Positions 12,900-21,597 are shown, counted from the stretch's first letter. The stretch is DNA of 62,301 nucleotides from Oscillospiraceae bacterium (GCA_900768125.1 CAAGBS010000028.1:1-62301); one strand, 5' to 3'. Numbers and translations are program-made. The notes: generated by a model from the letters alone, not told the origin.

Positions 12900-15859
12900 T
12901 GCTTGAAATAAGGAATATCGTAAAGGACTATGAGACCGGCAGCGAGACGGTGCACGCGTTAAAGGGTGTGTCCATTGCGTTCCGCGAGAGCGAACTCGTG
13001 AGCATTCTCGGGCAGTCCGGCTGCGGCAAGACAACGCTGCTGAATATCATCGGCGGTCTTGACCGGTACACCAGCGGCGACCTGCTGATAAACGGGAAGT
13101 CCACCAAGAAATATAAGTCGGCGGACTGGGACACCTACCGCAACCACTCGGTGGGATTCATCTTCCAGAGCTACAATCTTATCCCGCACCAGAGCGTGCT
13201 CTCAAACGTGGAACTTGCGCTGACCCTCTCGGGCGTTTCCAAGGCGGAGCGCCGCAGACGCGCAAAGGAGGCGCTCGAAAAGGTGGGGCTGGGGAATCAG
13301 CTCAGCAAGCGCCCGAACCAGATGTCCGGCGGACAGATGCAGCGCGTAGCCATTGCGCGTGCGCTGGTCAACGACCCTGACATACTGCTTGCGGACGAGC
13401 CTACCGGCGCGCTTGACAGCGAGACCAGCATACAGATAATGGAGCTTGTCAAGGAGATAGCAAAGGACCGCCTTGTAATAATGGTAACGCACAACCCGGA
13501 ACTTGCGGAGAAATATTCCACCCGTATCGTGAAGCTGCTTGACGGTCAGATAGTCGGCGACAGCGACCCGTTCGACCCGTCCGCTGAACCGGAAGTCAGC
13601 GAGGTGAGAAAATCCGGCGTGGAAAAGGGGAAGAAGACTTCTATGTCGTTCCTGACTGCGCTTTCTCTGTCTAAGAACAATCTCATGACGAAAAAGGGCA
13701 GGACGTTCCTGACGTCGTTTGCGGGGAGCATAGGCATAATCGGCATCGCGCTGATACTGTCGCTGTCCAACGGCGTGCAGGAGTACATAAACAGCGTGGA
13801 GCGGTCAACGCTTGCTTCGTTCCCGGTGTCGATACAGCATGAGACGGTGGACTACACCAGCCTGATGACCTCGATGATGAACGTCCGCGACAATGCCGAT
13901 GAAGACCGCGACCCGGACAGGATATACACCAACGATATCTCCACCGAGATGACCAAGACCATGCTGTCCGAAATGCAGACCAACAACCTGAAAAAGTTCA
14001 AGGAATACATCAAGAGCGACCCTGATGGCATTCTGGACAGCATTAGCGAGATAAAATACAGCTATGATTCCAACCTGTATATTTACGGGCGCGACCTTAA
14101 CGACAAGCTTATCCAGGTGAATCCCTCCACGGTGATGAAGGCGATGATGGGCGAATCCATGGCGGACAACATCAGCCAGATGACCAGCACCTATTCATCT
14201 CTGATGGGAAGCGGCGCCATGAGTTCCTATGACGCGTGGGAGGAACTTCTCAGCAATGATATGCTGAAAACGGAATACGAGGTGCTCGCCGGACGTCTCC
14301 CCGAAAGCTGGGACGAGGTTGTGCTGCTGGTATCAGACCGCAGCGAACTGTCGGACGTGACCCTGTACACGCTGGGTCTTCGCGACCAGAGCGAACTTGA
14401 GGGCATGATGGCGAGCGTCATGGCGGGGGAGAGCTTCGACATAGACACCGGCGACCAGTCATTCAGCTATGAAGAACTGATGGGCATGCAGTTCAGCCTG
14501 ATGACTGCGCCGGAGTTTTACCAGAAGAACGACGACGGCACCTGGACTGATATGCGCGGCGACCAGGACTACATGGAGAGCGCCGTTGAGAACGCTCCAA
14601 AGCTGAAAGTAGTGGGTATCCTGAAGCCTGACGCAGATTCGCTGATATCCTCCACACGCTCCGGCGGGATAGGGTATACTCATGCGCTGACCGAGTATAT
14701 GATAGATAAGGTCAACGGCAGCGAGATAGTAAGACAGCAGCAGGAGAACCCCGATGTGGACGTATTCACCGGCATAGATTTCACGCAGTCTGACGAGGAA
14801 GAAAAGCAGGCGATGTCCCAGGAGGAAGCGATGGATATGCTCACCGGAATGCTCTCCGAGGAGCAGCGCGCGAAGCTGAACCGGGGTATCATGTCGCTGC
14901 TGACCGAGGAGCAGCAGGCTGAGATACAGTCCGCGATGATGGGAATGGTCCCCGAGGAGCAGATGAACGAGATCGTGATGGGTCTGCTGACTCCGGAACA
15001 GATTATGCAGATACAGTCCGGCGCTGACATGACCAGCCTGCTGACCGATGAGCAGAAAGCGCAGATGTCCGCGCAGATAGCGGCTTCGCTCACACCGGAG
15101 CAGAGCGCGGAACTTTCCGCGAAGATGAACGGAATGGCAGAGCCTGCTAAGCTGTATACAGTCTTCATGCAGGTGCTCACCACCGACCAGCTGCGCGAAC
15201 TTATGGATATGACCAAGGAACCTGAGACCACAGACGCGACATATGACGGCAATTTAAAGCTGCTGGGCGTTGCGGACCTGTCCGAACCGAGCTCCATGCA
15301 GATATACGCGACCGACTTTGAGAGCAAGGAGAATATAACCCGGCTCATCGAGAAGTACAATGATTCGAAAATATCCGAGGACGACCAGGCTGACGTCATC
15401 AACTACACCGACTATGTGGGACTGATGATGTCATCGATAAGCGACATAATCAACGCGATATCCTATATTCTGATAGCATTCGTGGCGATATCCCTTGTGG
15501 TATCCTCGATAATGATAGGCATAATAACCTATATCTCGGTGCTGGAGCGCACCAAGGAAATAGGAATACTGCGTGCGATGGGCGCTTCCAAGCGGGATAT
15601 TTCCAACGTGTTCAACGCTGAGACGCTGATAGTCGGATTTTCGGCGGGCGTTATCGGCATAGGCGTTACGCTGCTGCTGAATATCCCGATAAATATAATA
15701 ATCGAGAACATCACCGGAATCGCGAACGTAGCGCTTCTCCCGTGGCAGGGCGGCGTTATCCTGGTAGTGATAAGCATGCTGCTTACGCTCATCGCCGGAC
15801 TTGTCCCGGCTGGAGTTGCCGCGAAGAAAGACCCGGTCGAGGCACTGCGCACCGAATGA
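12899..15859 (+). CDS. MacB/FtsX-type ABC transporter, fused ATPase and permease
   Basis: A 986-residue protein. The ATPase is at 1-225 with Walker A GQSGCGKT (38-45), signature MSGGQ (about 141-145) and Walker B LLADEP (about 163-168). A linker leads to the first membrane helix (about 277-296), a very large extracellular domain (about 300-850) and three C-terminal helices of the FtsX permease (about 850-980) ending in DPVEALRTE, a typical family end. Residues about 645-745 contain tandem repeats built on LLTxEQ. Family members use a mechanotransmission mechanism in export or envelope signalling. The MarR gene overlaps upstream. A bidirectional terminator follows. Confidence 0.85.
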   Translation: MLEIRNIVKDYETGSETVHALKGVSIAFRESELVSILGQSGCGKTTLLNIIGGLDRYTSGDLLINGKSTKKYKSADWDTYRNHSVGFIFQSYNLIPHQSVLSNVELALTLSGVSKAERRRRAKEALEKVGLGNQLSKRPNQMSGGQMQRVAIARALVNDPDILLADEPTGALDSETSIQIMELVKEIAKDRLVIMVTHNPELAEKYSTRIVKLLDGQIVGDSDPFDPSAEPEVSEVRKSGVEKGKKTSMSFLTALSLSKNNLMTKKGRTFLTSFAGSIGIIGIALILSLSNGVQEYINSVERSTLASFPVSIQHETVDYTSLMTSMMNVRDNADEDRDPDRIYTNDISTEMTKTMLSEMQTNNLKKFKEYIKSDPDGILDSISEIKYSYDSNLYIYGRDLNDKLIQVNPSTVMKAMMGESMADNISQMTSTYSSLMGSGAMSSYDAWEELLSNDMLKTEYEVLAGRLPESWDEVVLLVSDRSELSDVTLYTLGLRDQSELEGMMASVMAGESFDIDTGDQSFSYEELMGMQFSLMTAPEFYQKNDDGTWTDMRGDQDYMESAVENAPKLKVVGILKPDADSLISSTRSGGIGYTHALTEYMIDKVNGSEIVRQQQENPDVDVFTGIDFTQSDEEEKQAMSQEEAMDMLTGMLSEEQRAKLNRGIMSLLTEEQQAEIQSAMMGMVPEEQMNEIVMGLLTPEQIMQIQSGADMTSLLTDEQKAQMSAQIAASLTPEQSAELSAKMNGMAEPAKLYTVFMQVLTTDQLRELMDMTKEPETTDATYDGNLKLLGVADLSEPSSMQIYATDFESKENITRLIEKYNDSKISEDDQADVINYTDYVGLMMSSISDIINAISYILIAFVAISLVVSSIMIGIITYISVLERTKEIGILRAMGASKRDISNVFNAETLIVGFSAGVIGIGVTLLLNIPINIIIENITGIANVALLPWQGGVILVVISMLLTLIAGLVPAGVAAKKDPVEALRTE

Positions 15860-15886
15860 TAGGGTAAATTATTTCTCAATATAAAA

Positions 15887-15927
15887 GCAAAGCAGGTGAA
15901 GAATCCAGGATTCCTTACCTGCTTTGC
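15887..15927. terminator. Bidirectional terminator between convergent genes
   Basis: GCAAAGCAGGT and ACCTGCTTTGC form the outer stem, GAATCC and GGATTC an inner one. It lies between the ABC transporter and the convergent FTR-like gene. Confidence 0.7.
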
Positions 15928-15973
15928 GATTTATGATCCTCATGTAGGGGAGGGGCTTGCCCATCCCGCTGTT

Positions 15974-15993
15974 TTATTCAGCGTTTCCCTAAT
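15974..15993 (+). repeat. Copy of short interspersed repeat R1 (single end)
   Basis: TTATTCAGCGTTTCCCTAAT, identical to 101-120. On the minus strand its CTA supplies the TAG stop of the gene ending at 15989, so the last codons of that gene meet repeat sequence. An outer pair ATAAAAGCAAAG/CTTTGCTTTTAT (about 15881-15892 and 15994-16005) encloses it and the terminator. Confidence 0.6.
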
Positions 15994-16189
15994 CTTTGCT
16001 TTTATAGTACAGCATACAGTGGCAGTAGCCCTCGAAGTTCGGGTCGGCTATCTGGCGTTTAAATTCCTCGCACATGCACCTGTTCTCTGGCGTGCGCTGT
16101 ATTCTGCAGGGACAGTAGCCGCCTGTCCTTTCCAGTCCCTCGCGGACTTTTCTGACCAGTTCCTTGTTTTCGTTCTCTGTTACTTTCAT
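15989..16189 (-). CDS. Small ferredoxin-thioredoxin reductase catalytic-subunit-like protein
   Basis: A 66-residue cysteine-rich protein: GGYCPCR, then ENRCMCEEFKRQIADPNFEGYCHCMLYYK. The CPC, CMC and CHC motifs match the [4Fe-4S] cluster and redox-active disulfide pattern of the FTR beta subunit, although it is shorter than plant and cyanobacterial enzymes. Stand-alone versions are common in anaerobes and are thought to pass electrons to thioredoxin-like partners. It is downstream of khpA but separated by a terminator. The stop codon is provided by an R1 repeat end. Confidence 0.75.
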   Translation of the reverse strand: MKVTENENKELVRKVREGLERTGGYCPCRIQRTPENRCMCEEFKRQIADPNFEGYCHCMLYYKSKD

Positions 16190-16208
16190 TTCGTCACCAT
16201 AAAATAAA

Positions 16209-16232
16209 GACGGAACCCTGTGGCTCCGCCTA
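16209..16232 (-). terminator. Terminator after khpA
   Basis: On the minus strand GGCGGAGCC pairs imperfectly with GGTTCCGTC and is followed by TTTATTTT. It ends the ylxM-ffh-rpsP-khpA unit. Confidence 0.65.
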
Positions 16233-16246
16233 TTATTGCTGCTGAA

Positions 16247-16480
16247 TCAGTCGATCTCAACGGAGATCTTCTCGTCTGCTCTGACAGCGCCTGCGCGCAT
16301 AACGGTGCGGATAGCCTTTGCGATCCTGCCCTGCTTGCCGATGACTCTGCCCATGTCTTCCTGTGCAACGTGGAGGTGGTAAACGACAACGCCCTCGGCG
16401 TCCGGCTCGTCAACAGTCACCTGAACTGCACTCTTGTCCTCTACAAGCGCAGAGGCAATGGTTATCAGAAGCTCTTTCAT
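16247..16480 (-). CDS. khpA: KH-domain RNA-binding protein KhpA
   Basis: A 77-residue single KH domain with the nucleic-acid-binding loop GKQG in GRVIGKQGRIAKAIR. KhpA forms a complex with KhpB (Jag/EloR), also encoded in this window at 33959, and together they control cell elongation and bind many RNAs in Gram-positive bacteria. Position after rpsP is the conserved order. AGGAGG precedes ATG 16480. Length normal. Confidence 0.92.
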   Translation of the reverse strand: MKELLITIASALVEDKSAVQVTVDEPDAEGVVVYHLHVAQEDMGRVIGKQGRIAKAIRTVMRAGAVRADEKISVEID

Positions 16481-16559
16481 ATATAGTCCCTCCTGTGGGA
16501 TAAAGGGGACGCGCCCCGGTCTTTTCTTAACGGGCTGCTAAGCCCGCATTGCTGCTGAA

Positions 16560-16790
16560 TTACTTCTTGAGAAGTCTCTTAACAGTATCAGTGGGCTGTG
16601 CGCCCTTCTTGATCCACTCGTCAGCCTTAGCTGTGTCGATGTTAACGAGAGCCGGCTCCTTAGTGGGATCATAGGTGCCGATCTCCTCGATGAAACGACC
16701 ATCTCTGGGGTAACGGGAATCAGCTACAACTACACGGTAGAAGGGAGCCTTCTTTGCGCCCATTCTTCTGAGTCTGATCTTAACTGCCAT
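16560..16790 (-). CDS. rpsP: Ribosomal protein bS16
   Basis: A 76-residue protein starting MAVKIRLRRMGAKKAPFYRVVVADSR, the highly conserved S16 N-terminus, with DGRFIEEIGTYDP following. It assembles into the body of the 30S subunit. Start 16790 (AAAGGAG upstream) replaces the longer frame to 16835, which adds non-conserved residues. Located between ffh and khpA as in most Firmicutes. Confidence 0.95.
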   Translation of the reverse strand: MAVKIRLRRMGAKKAPFYRVVVADSRYPRDGRFIEEIGTYDPTKEPALVNIDTAKADEWIKKGAQPTDTVKRLLKK

Positions 16791-16905
16791 TTTATTTTCT
16801 CCTTTCAGCATTGATATATTCATGTGCATACACACAGTGAAATCATATCAGCTCCGCCCTTTTCGGGCAATGTTGTTTTATTTCAACGGCAATGCCGCTG
16901 TTTGC

Positions 16906-18282
16906 TTACATCGGGAATCCGCCGGGGCCGCCCATGTTGCCCATCTGCTTCATCATGTTCATGGGGATCCGCATTTTCTTGCCCTTTCCCTTGCCGCCGA
17001 GACCCATCTGCTTCATCATCTTCTGCATCTGCTCGAACTGCCTGAGAAGCTGGTTCACGTCCTCGACCTTTGTGCCGCTGCCCGCCGCGATACGGCGCTT
17101 GCGCTTTGCGTCGATGATGGAGGGCTTTTCGCGCTCCTTAGGGGTCATTGATGAGATTATCGCCTTGGTGCGGGGCATTTTTTTCTCGTCGATGTCCTCT
17201 TCCCTGACTTTACCCGCAACTCCGGGTATCATTTTCAGCAGGGAATGAATGCTGCCCATCTTTTCGATCTGTTCGAACTGCGCGTACAGGTCGTTGAGGT
17301 CGAACTTGTTCTCCTGCATTTTCTGCATGGTCTTGGCTGCCGCTTTTTCATCAATGGTGTTTTTCGCCTTGTCGATGAGGGTCAGCACGTCGCCCATGCC
17401 GAGGATACGGCTCGCCATTCTGTCCGGGTGGAATGGCTCCAGGTCGTCCAGCTTTTCGCCTATGCCCGCGAACTTTATCGGCTTTCCGGTTATCGCGAGG
17501 ACTGTCAGCGCCGCGCCGCCGCGGGTGTCGCCGTCAAGCTTCGTGAGGATAACTCCGGTGATGTCGAGCGCTTCGTTGAAGCTCTGCGCAACATTGACTG
17601 CGTCCTGACCTGTCATGGAGTCCACTACCAGCAGGATCTCATCGGGCGTTACCTCGCGCTTGATGTTTTTCAGCTCGTCCATCAGCGTCTCGTCAATGTG
17701 GAGACGTCCGGCGGTATCCAGCATCACAACGTCAAAGCCGTTGTCCTTTGCGTACTTAATACCCTCTTTAGCTATCTTCACGGGGTCGGTCTGACCCATT
17801 TCGAAGACGTGCGCGCCTGCCTTTTCGCCGACTATTTTCAGCTGTTCGATAGCGGCGGGTCTGTAGATATCGCAGGCAACCAGCAGCGGACGGCGGTTCT
17901 GTGCGATGAGGTGCTTTGCAAGCTTTGCGCAGTGGGTGGTCTTACCGGCACCCTGAAGACCGCACATCATGATGACGCATGGCGGCTTTGAGGGGAAGTT
18001 GAGCTTTGCAGTGGTATTGCCCATCAGGTCGATAAGTTCCCTGTGAACTATATCTATTACCTGCTGCGCTGGGGTCAGGCTGTCCATGACCTTCTCGCCG
18101 ACTGCCTTTTCGCTGACGCGCGCCACGAAGTCCTTTGCGACCTTGTAGTTAACGTCCGCGTCGAGCAGTGCCATGCGAACCTCGCGCATAGCGTCCTTGA
18201 TATCCTTTTCGTTCAGCTTGCCGCGTCCCTTCAGTTTGCCGAAGACGTTGTTCAGCTTGCCGGAAAGTCCCTCAAAAGCCAT
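16906..18282 (-). CDS. ffh: Signal recognition particle protein Ffh
   Basis: A 458-residue SRP54 GTPase: N domain (1-90), G domain with GLQGAGKTT (about 107-115), DTAGR and TKLDGD, and a methionine-rich M domain ending in MRIPMNMMKQMGNMGGPGG, which binds signal sequences and SRP RNA. The start at 18282 has AGGAGGGG upstream; the frame upstream adds unrelated residues. The gene follows ylxM after 35 bases. Length is normal. Confidence 0.96.
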   Translation of the reverse strand: MAFEGLSGKLNNVFGKLKGRGKLNEKDIKDAMREVRMALLDADVNYKVAKDFVARVSEKAVGEKVMDSLTPAQQVIDIVHRELIDLMGNTTAKLNFPSKPPCVIMMCGLQGAGKTTHCAKLAKHLIAQNRRPLLVACDIYRPAAIEQLKIVGEKAGAHVFEMGQTDPVKIAKEGIKYAKDNGFDVVMLDTAGRLHIDETLMDELKNIKREVTPDEILLVVDSMTGQDAVNVAQSFNEALDITGVILTKLDGDTRGGAALTVLAITGKPIKFAGIGEKLDDLEPFHPDRMASRILGMGDVLTLIDKAKNTIDEKAAAKTMQKMQENKFDLNDLYAQFEQIEKMGSIHSLLKMIPGVAGKVREEDIDEKKMPRTKAIISSMTPKEREKPSIIDAKRKRRIAAGSGTKVEDVNQLLRQFEQMQKMMKQMGLGGKGKGKKMRIPMNMMKQMGNMGGPGGFPM

Positions 18283-18317
18283 GTGCTCACCCCTCCTGTT
18301 ACAGATAACGCGCTGAT

Positions 18318-18665
18318 TCAAAGCCCGCTGCGAATATCCGCGAGGATACCTCCGAGCTTTTCAAGGCGCTGGTCGTTGTTCTCCTGCTGCATGCCGCTGA
18401 CTATATCCGCCGCCTGATCAAGTTCCTGTGAAAGCGTCCTCAGCCTTGAGGCGAAGCCAAGCTTCTGCTCCAGCTCCATCAGGCGCTGTTCGCCTTTTTT
18501 TATCGCGCAGACCACGCTCTGCCGTGTGACTCCGCCCATCTCCTCGGCTATCTCCGCGAGGGAGAGGTCGGCGTTGTACCGCATATCCAGCGCGTCACGC
18601 TGGGAGTTTGCCAGCAGTTCGCCGTAGATATCCAGCAGTATCACAAAATCAAAGCTGCGTTCCAT
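18318..18665 (-). CDS. ylxM: YlxM family SRP-associated helix-turn-helix protein
   Basis: A 115-residue sigma-factor-like helix-turn-helix protein (DIYGELLANSQRDALDMRYNADLSLAEIAEEMGGVTRQSVVCAIKKGEQRL). YlxM precedes ffh in most Firmicutes and modulates SRP GTPase activity in streptococci. A long C-terminal helix (about 70-115) is visible. A perfect consensus promoter lies 62 bases upstream, so this is the first gene of the ylxM-ffh-rpsP-khpA operon. Confidence 0.9.
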   Translation of the reverse strand: MERSFDFVILLDIYGELLANSQRDALDMRYNADLSLAEIAEEMGGVTRQSVVCAIKKGEQRLMELEQKLGFASRLRTLSQELDQAADIVSGMQQENNDQRLEKLGGILADIRSGL

Positions 18666-18726
18666 TCGGTGCGATTGCCCACTTTCGTTCTGGTGTCAGG
18701 TAAAAATGCTTTACAGCAACGTTAAT

Positions 18727-18755
18727 ATTATATCATGTCCGCACGGCTTTGTCAA
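18727..18755 (-). promoter_or_regulatory. Promoter of the ylxM-ffh-rpsP-khpA operon
   Basis: Minus-strand TTGACA (18750-18755), 17 bases, TATAAT (18727-18732). Both hexamers are perfect. Confidence 0.85.
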
Positions 18756-18823
18756 GGGGTTCACACGTTTTTTTCGGATTTTTTGCGTCAGCCCGTCAGC
18801 GGCAGGGCGGAAATCGGAAGCGG

Positions 18824-19006
18824 TGTGGAAAATTTCCAAAATAAGTTTTCCACGGTTTCAACATGGTTTTCAACTCAGAAATGCTAGTTTTTATGCGGGA
18901 TAAGCATATTTTTCAACAAAAGAGTTGAAAAACGGGTCGAAACAATCAACCATTCAACAGTTTTAACCGTACTTTCAACACTTTTCACCGTTGAAACTGT
19001 GGAAAA
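18824..19006. other. Cluster of DnaA-box-like and GTTGAAAA motifs
   Basis: TGTGGAAAA at 18824-18832 and 18998-19006, TTTTCCACG at 18846-18854, TTTTCAACA at 18910-18918, AGTTGAAAA at 18923-18931, and further TTTCAAC words between. TTTTCCACA fits the DnaA-box consensus TTWTNCACA. No gene is present in 18756-19091. This may titrate DnaA or regulate a neighbour. Confidence 0.45.
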
Positions 19007-19091
19007 CTTGTCTCTCTTTTGCACAAAAAATCGGGAGGCAGGCTCCCGATACATCATATGCAAAGTTCGATGAAAAATTAACAATATCTTG

Positions 19092-19604
19092 TTATGCATT
19101 CTTCCGGGTACAGCGGTCAGCCAGCAGGAAAGTCAGCGTTATGGCGGCTGAAACGGCAGCCATGACCAGCGGAACAAGTATTACATATGCATAATTATTG
19201 CCCGCGTAGGATTCCGGCGGAGTGTGCGGCAGAGAGCTTTTAAACTCTGTGTACACTCTGACGACCCTTATTGCCAGCACGGAAGCCGCCGCCAGAGTGA
19301 CGGCGTTCGACGGCAGGAGGACGAACAGCGTGTATTCACGCAGCGTAGCGCCGCGCCTGCGTTCCGACCACTTTTCCATAGCGGACAGGGCGAGCCCTGC
19401 CGCAGCCGCAAGGGACAGCGCTATAATGATATCCTGAGCGGAGAAAATGTCGAATTTCCTTACCGGGTGCATGCAGCGCAGACCGGACACGGAATAGTAC
19501 TCCGGGTCAACGCTGAAAGCCCTTGCCGCGAAAACAGACAGCAGCAGGGCGTGTATCGCCAGGGTGATAAGCGCGTCGGACGCGTAGGCGCGGAATTTCG
19601 ACAT
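19092..19604 (-). CDS. Four-helix membrane protein (paralogue of the next gene)
   Basis: A 170-residue integral membrane protein with hydrophobic stretches at about 10-30, 58-76, 93-113 and 139-163. The cytoplasmic loop motif ERRRGATLREYTLFVLLPSNAVTLAAASV is matched in the upstream gene by ELRRGADFRHYFLISVLPVNVLAMAAAVI, so they are tandem paralogues. No family is recognised. The genes are 18 bases apart and co-transcribed. Function unknown. Confidence 0.6.
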   Translation of the reverse strand: MSKFRAYASDALITLAIHALLLSVFAARAFSVDPEYYSVSGLRCMHPVRKFDIFSAQDIIIALSLAAAAGLALSAMEKWSERRRGATLREYTLFVLLPSNAVTLAAASVLAIRVVRVYTEFKSSLPHTPPESYAGNNYAYVILVPLVMAAVSAAITLTFLLADRCTRKNA

Positions 19605-19622
19605 GAGTGCGCTTCCTTTCTG

Positions 19623-20024
19623 TCAGGCTTTGCGGAGGGTGAGACGGTTTATCGCGGTGAACGCAAAGGAGATCCAGAGCGTGCCTATAGCTATGCCGAT
19701 GGGATAGAGCGGGGTATAAACATAAATAAGCGCGCCGGATATCCATGTGTTGTACTCAATGACCCCGCTTATCACAGCCGCCGCCATCGCAAGGACATTC
19801 ACCGGGAGCACCGAAATCAGGAAATAGTGCCGGAAATCCGCGCCGCGCCGAAGCTCAGCACCGCGCTCCATGAAAGCAAGGAACGCCGCGAAGCCAGCCG
19901 CAAAAACCGCCCAGAGGATAACGCTTGCCACGTTGAACCACATGAACGCCCCAATCAGGAACAGCACAGACTGTCCGACCAGGTTCACCAGTGCGTCGAA
20001 TAAGTAAGTTCTGACTGTTTTCAT
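19623..20024 (-). CDS. Four-helix membrane protein (paralogue)
   Basis: A 133-residue membrane protein with four predicted helices and the shared RRGADFRHYF loop. Start 20024 is chosen because GGAGGTG lies 4-5 bases upstream; the frame extends to 20090 without a site. It is the first gene of the pair. The extra length of its partner is in the last extracellular loop. No function can be assigned. Confidence 0.6.
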   Translation of the reverse strand: MKTVRTYLFDALVNLVGQSVLFLIGAFMWFNVASVILWAVFAAGFAAFLAFMERGAELRRGADFRHYFLISVLPVNVLAMAAAVISGVIEYNTWISGALIYVYTPLYPIGIAIGTLWISFAFTAINRLTLRKA

Positions 20025-20098
20025 AAAGCACCTCCGGTTGACAATTGTTGCTTTTTTATTTATTGTATCATATGATTCTGAAAAAGTCAATAGTATTT

Positions 20099-20196
20099 CT
20101 AAGGAAACGCTGAATAAAACAAAATCGACCCGTTCAAACGAGCGAACTCACGGGGCTGATTTTGTTACGCTTCGCTTTATTCAGCGTGTCCCTAAA
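20099..20196. mobile_element. Short inverted-repeat element R1 (MITE-like)
   Basis: About 98 bp. Left end CTAAGGAAACGCTGAATAAA (from 20099) and right end TTTATTCAGCGTGTCCCTAA (20176-20195) are inverted copies, and inner CAAAATC/GATTTTG also pairs. No ORF inside. Single ends of the same family are at 101-120 and 15974-15993. It can fold as one long hairpin and could be moved in trans by a transposase. Confidence 0.65.
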
Positions 20197-20203
20197 AATT
20201 AGT

Positions 20204-20233
20204 AAAAAAGACCGCCCGGAAAAGGCGGTCTCA
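20204..20233 (-). terminator. Terminator after the 452-residue hypothetical gene
   Basis: On the minus strand GACCGCC and GGCGGTC form a 7-bp stem followed by TTTTTTAC. It lies 6 bases beyond the stop at 20239. Confidence 0.85.
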
Positions 20234-20238
20234 AAATA

Positions 20239-21597
20239 TCAGTTTCCCGCGTCCAGCATCGAGAGGACTATCCCCGCTGCGCCGGACTTCACGAAGAAAT
20301 AATTCAGCTTCTGCTTGGAGACATCGGTCTGCAGTATGCGGTCGGTGTAGGACAGCATCTGATAAAGCATGAAGAACATCACCCGCGCGGCTATGTCTTC
20401 GCCGAGCGTGAAGTACTCCGGCAGGCGGTCTGCGGCTGCGTTGAGCTGCAAAGCCCGCTTTTTGACTGCGGGAGGAAGCGCGGCGTTCTCAACGTCCAGC
20501 GCCGAATATATCTCCGAAGCCGGGACAAGCTGTTCCCGCACGGCTTTGTCCACCTGTTCCATCGTCAGCCTGCCGTCTGCGATAAGTTCGCGTATTTTCC
20601 GGCTTGCCTGTATGTAGATATCAGGGCTGTCCGGTTCGGCCGTCATATGGGGTACTGCCGGTTTTTCCGGCTGTATGGGCTGAGCGGGCTGGGCAGTCTG
20701 TTCAGTCTGCGGAGTTGCCGCCGGAATGAGCTGCGGTTCAGCCGGGACGGTCTGTGGTACAGTTTCAGCAGATTTTACGGCGCTGAGCGGCTCTGTGGGT
20801 TCAGGTTCAGCGGGAGTTACGGGTTCCGGAGCTTCAGCCGGGGCGTTTATTTCGGCTATCGAGTCCGCGAGGAAGTTCATAGTTTCTTCGTGGGACAGCC
20901 GGGAAACATCTACGTCGTCCGCGCGGACTGCTTCCTGCGGGTCAGGCGCCTGCACGTCCTTTTTTTCGCTGCCGCTGTGCGGGATATGCGGCGCGCTGAG
21001 CCATTCTATAGGCTCCTCCGGGATATCCAGGTCGTGGGTCTGCGCTTCGGCGAGGGCGGCTTTCTTGGCGGCGGCGATCTCCTGCACTGCCGCGGCTGCC
21101 TCCACCCGAACGGGCTTTTCAGGCGCGGGGATTGTCTGCTTTTCCTCGCCGGAGAAAAGCTGCTGCGCGTAGTAGTCCAGCGCGTCTGAGGTGAGCTTTT
21201 CGTTCAGGGCTTCGCGCTCCTCGTCGCGCATTCGTGCGCTGAGGCGGCTGACGTTGCTGATAAGCTGCCGGAGGAAGAATTTATTAAGCGAGCAGTCCGA
21301 AATGCGGATATCTCCGGCGGGGGAGGCTATCATCAGTTCGTCCTCGAACGGGGTCTCATAGCTGGGGAGGGTCTCCATCACGCGGATATCGCGATAGGCT
21401 ATCTGCCGGGCGTCACCGTCCAGCTTCACTATCATTCGGTCGGTCAGGAATGCTATGCCGCGGCTGCCGTCCCCGCCGGGGGAAACGTCTATCACGCCCA
21501 CGGTCTCGTCCGGCGGCGCGAATCCGCAGAAGCGGGTATCGCGGTAATTTTCCGTCACCTTTGGTCCGAAGTCCTTTACAGCGTCGCAGAGGGTCAC
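20239..21597 (-). CDS. Hypothetical protein with PH-like N-terminus and Pro/Glu/Ala-rich centre
   Basis: A 452-residue protein. Residues 1-150 are mixed alpha/beta with VIDVSPGGDGSRGIAFLTDRMIVKLDG and AYRDIRVMETLP, reminiscent of small PH-like domains seen in Firmicute stress proteins. Residues about 155-325 are low-complexity (PEPVTPAEPEPTEPL type). The C-terminal 125 residues are helical. It begins at GTG 21597, overlapping the pncB stop (GTGA), with GGGAGGG 8 bases upstream, so translation is coupled to pncB. No family is recognised with confidence. Confidence 0.6.
   Translation of the reverse strand: MTLCDAVKDFGPKVTENYRDTRFCGFAPPDETVGVIDVSPGGDGSRGIAFLTDRMIVKLDGDARQIAYRDIRVMETLPSYETPFEDELMIASPAGDIRISDCSLNKFFLRQLISNVSRLSARMRDEEREALNEKLTSDALDYYAQQLFSGEEKQTIPAPEKPVRVEAAAAVQEIAAAKKAALAEAQTHDLDIPEEPIEWLSAPHIPHSGSEKKDVQAPDPQEAVRADDVDVSRLSHEETMNFLADSIAEINAPAEAPEPVTPAEPEPTEPLSAVKSAETVPQTVPAEPQLIPAATPQTEQTAQPAQPIQPEKPAVPHMTAEPDSPDIYIQASRKIRELIADGRLTMEQVDKAVREQLVPASEIYSALDVENAALPPAVKKRALQLNAAADRLPEYFTLGEDIAARVMFFMLYQMLSYTDRILQTDVSKQKLNYFFVKSGAAGIVLSMLDAGN

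Noticed and set aside
18824..19006. Chromosomal origin
   Set aside because: DnaA-box-like words are present, but there is no dnaA or dnaN gene next to them, so only a binding-site cluster is claimed.
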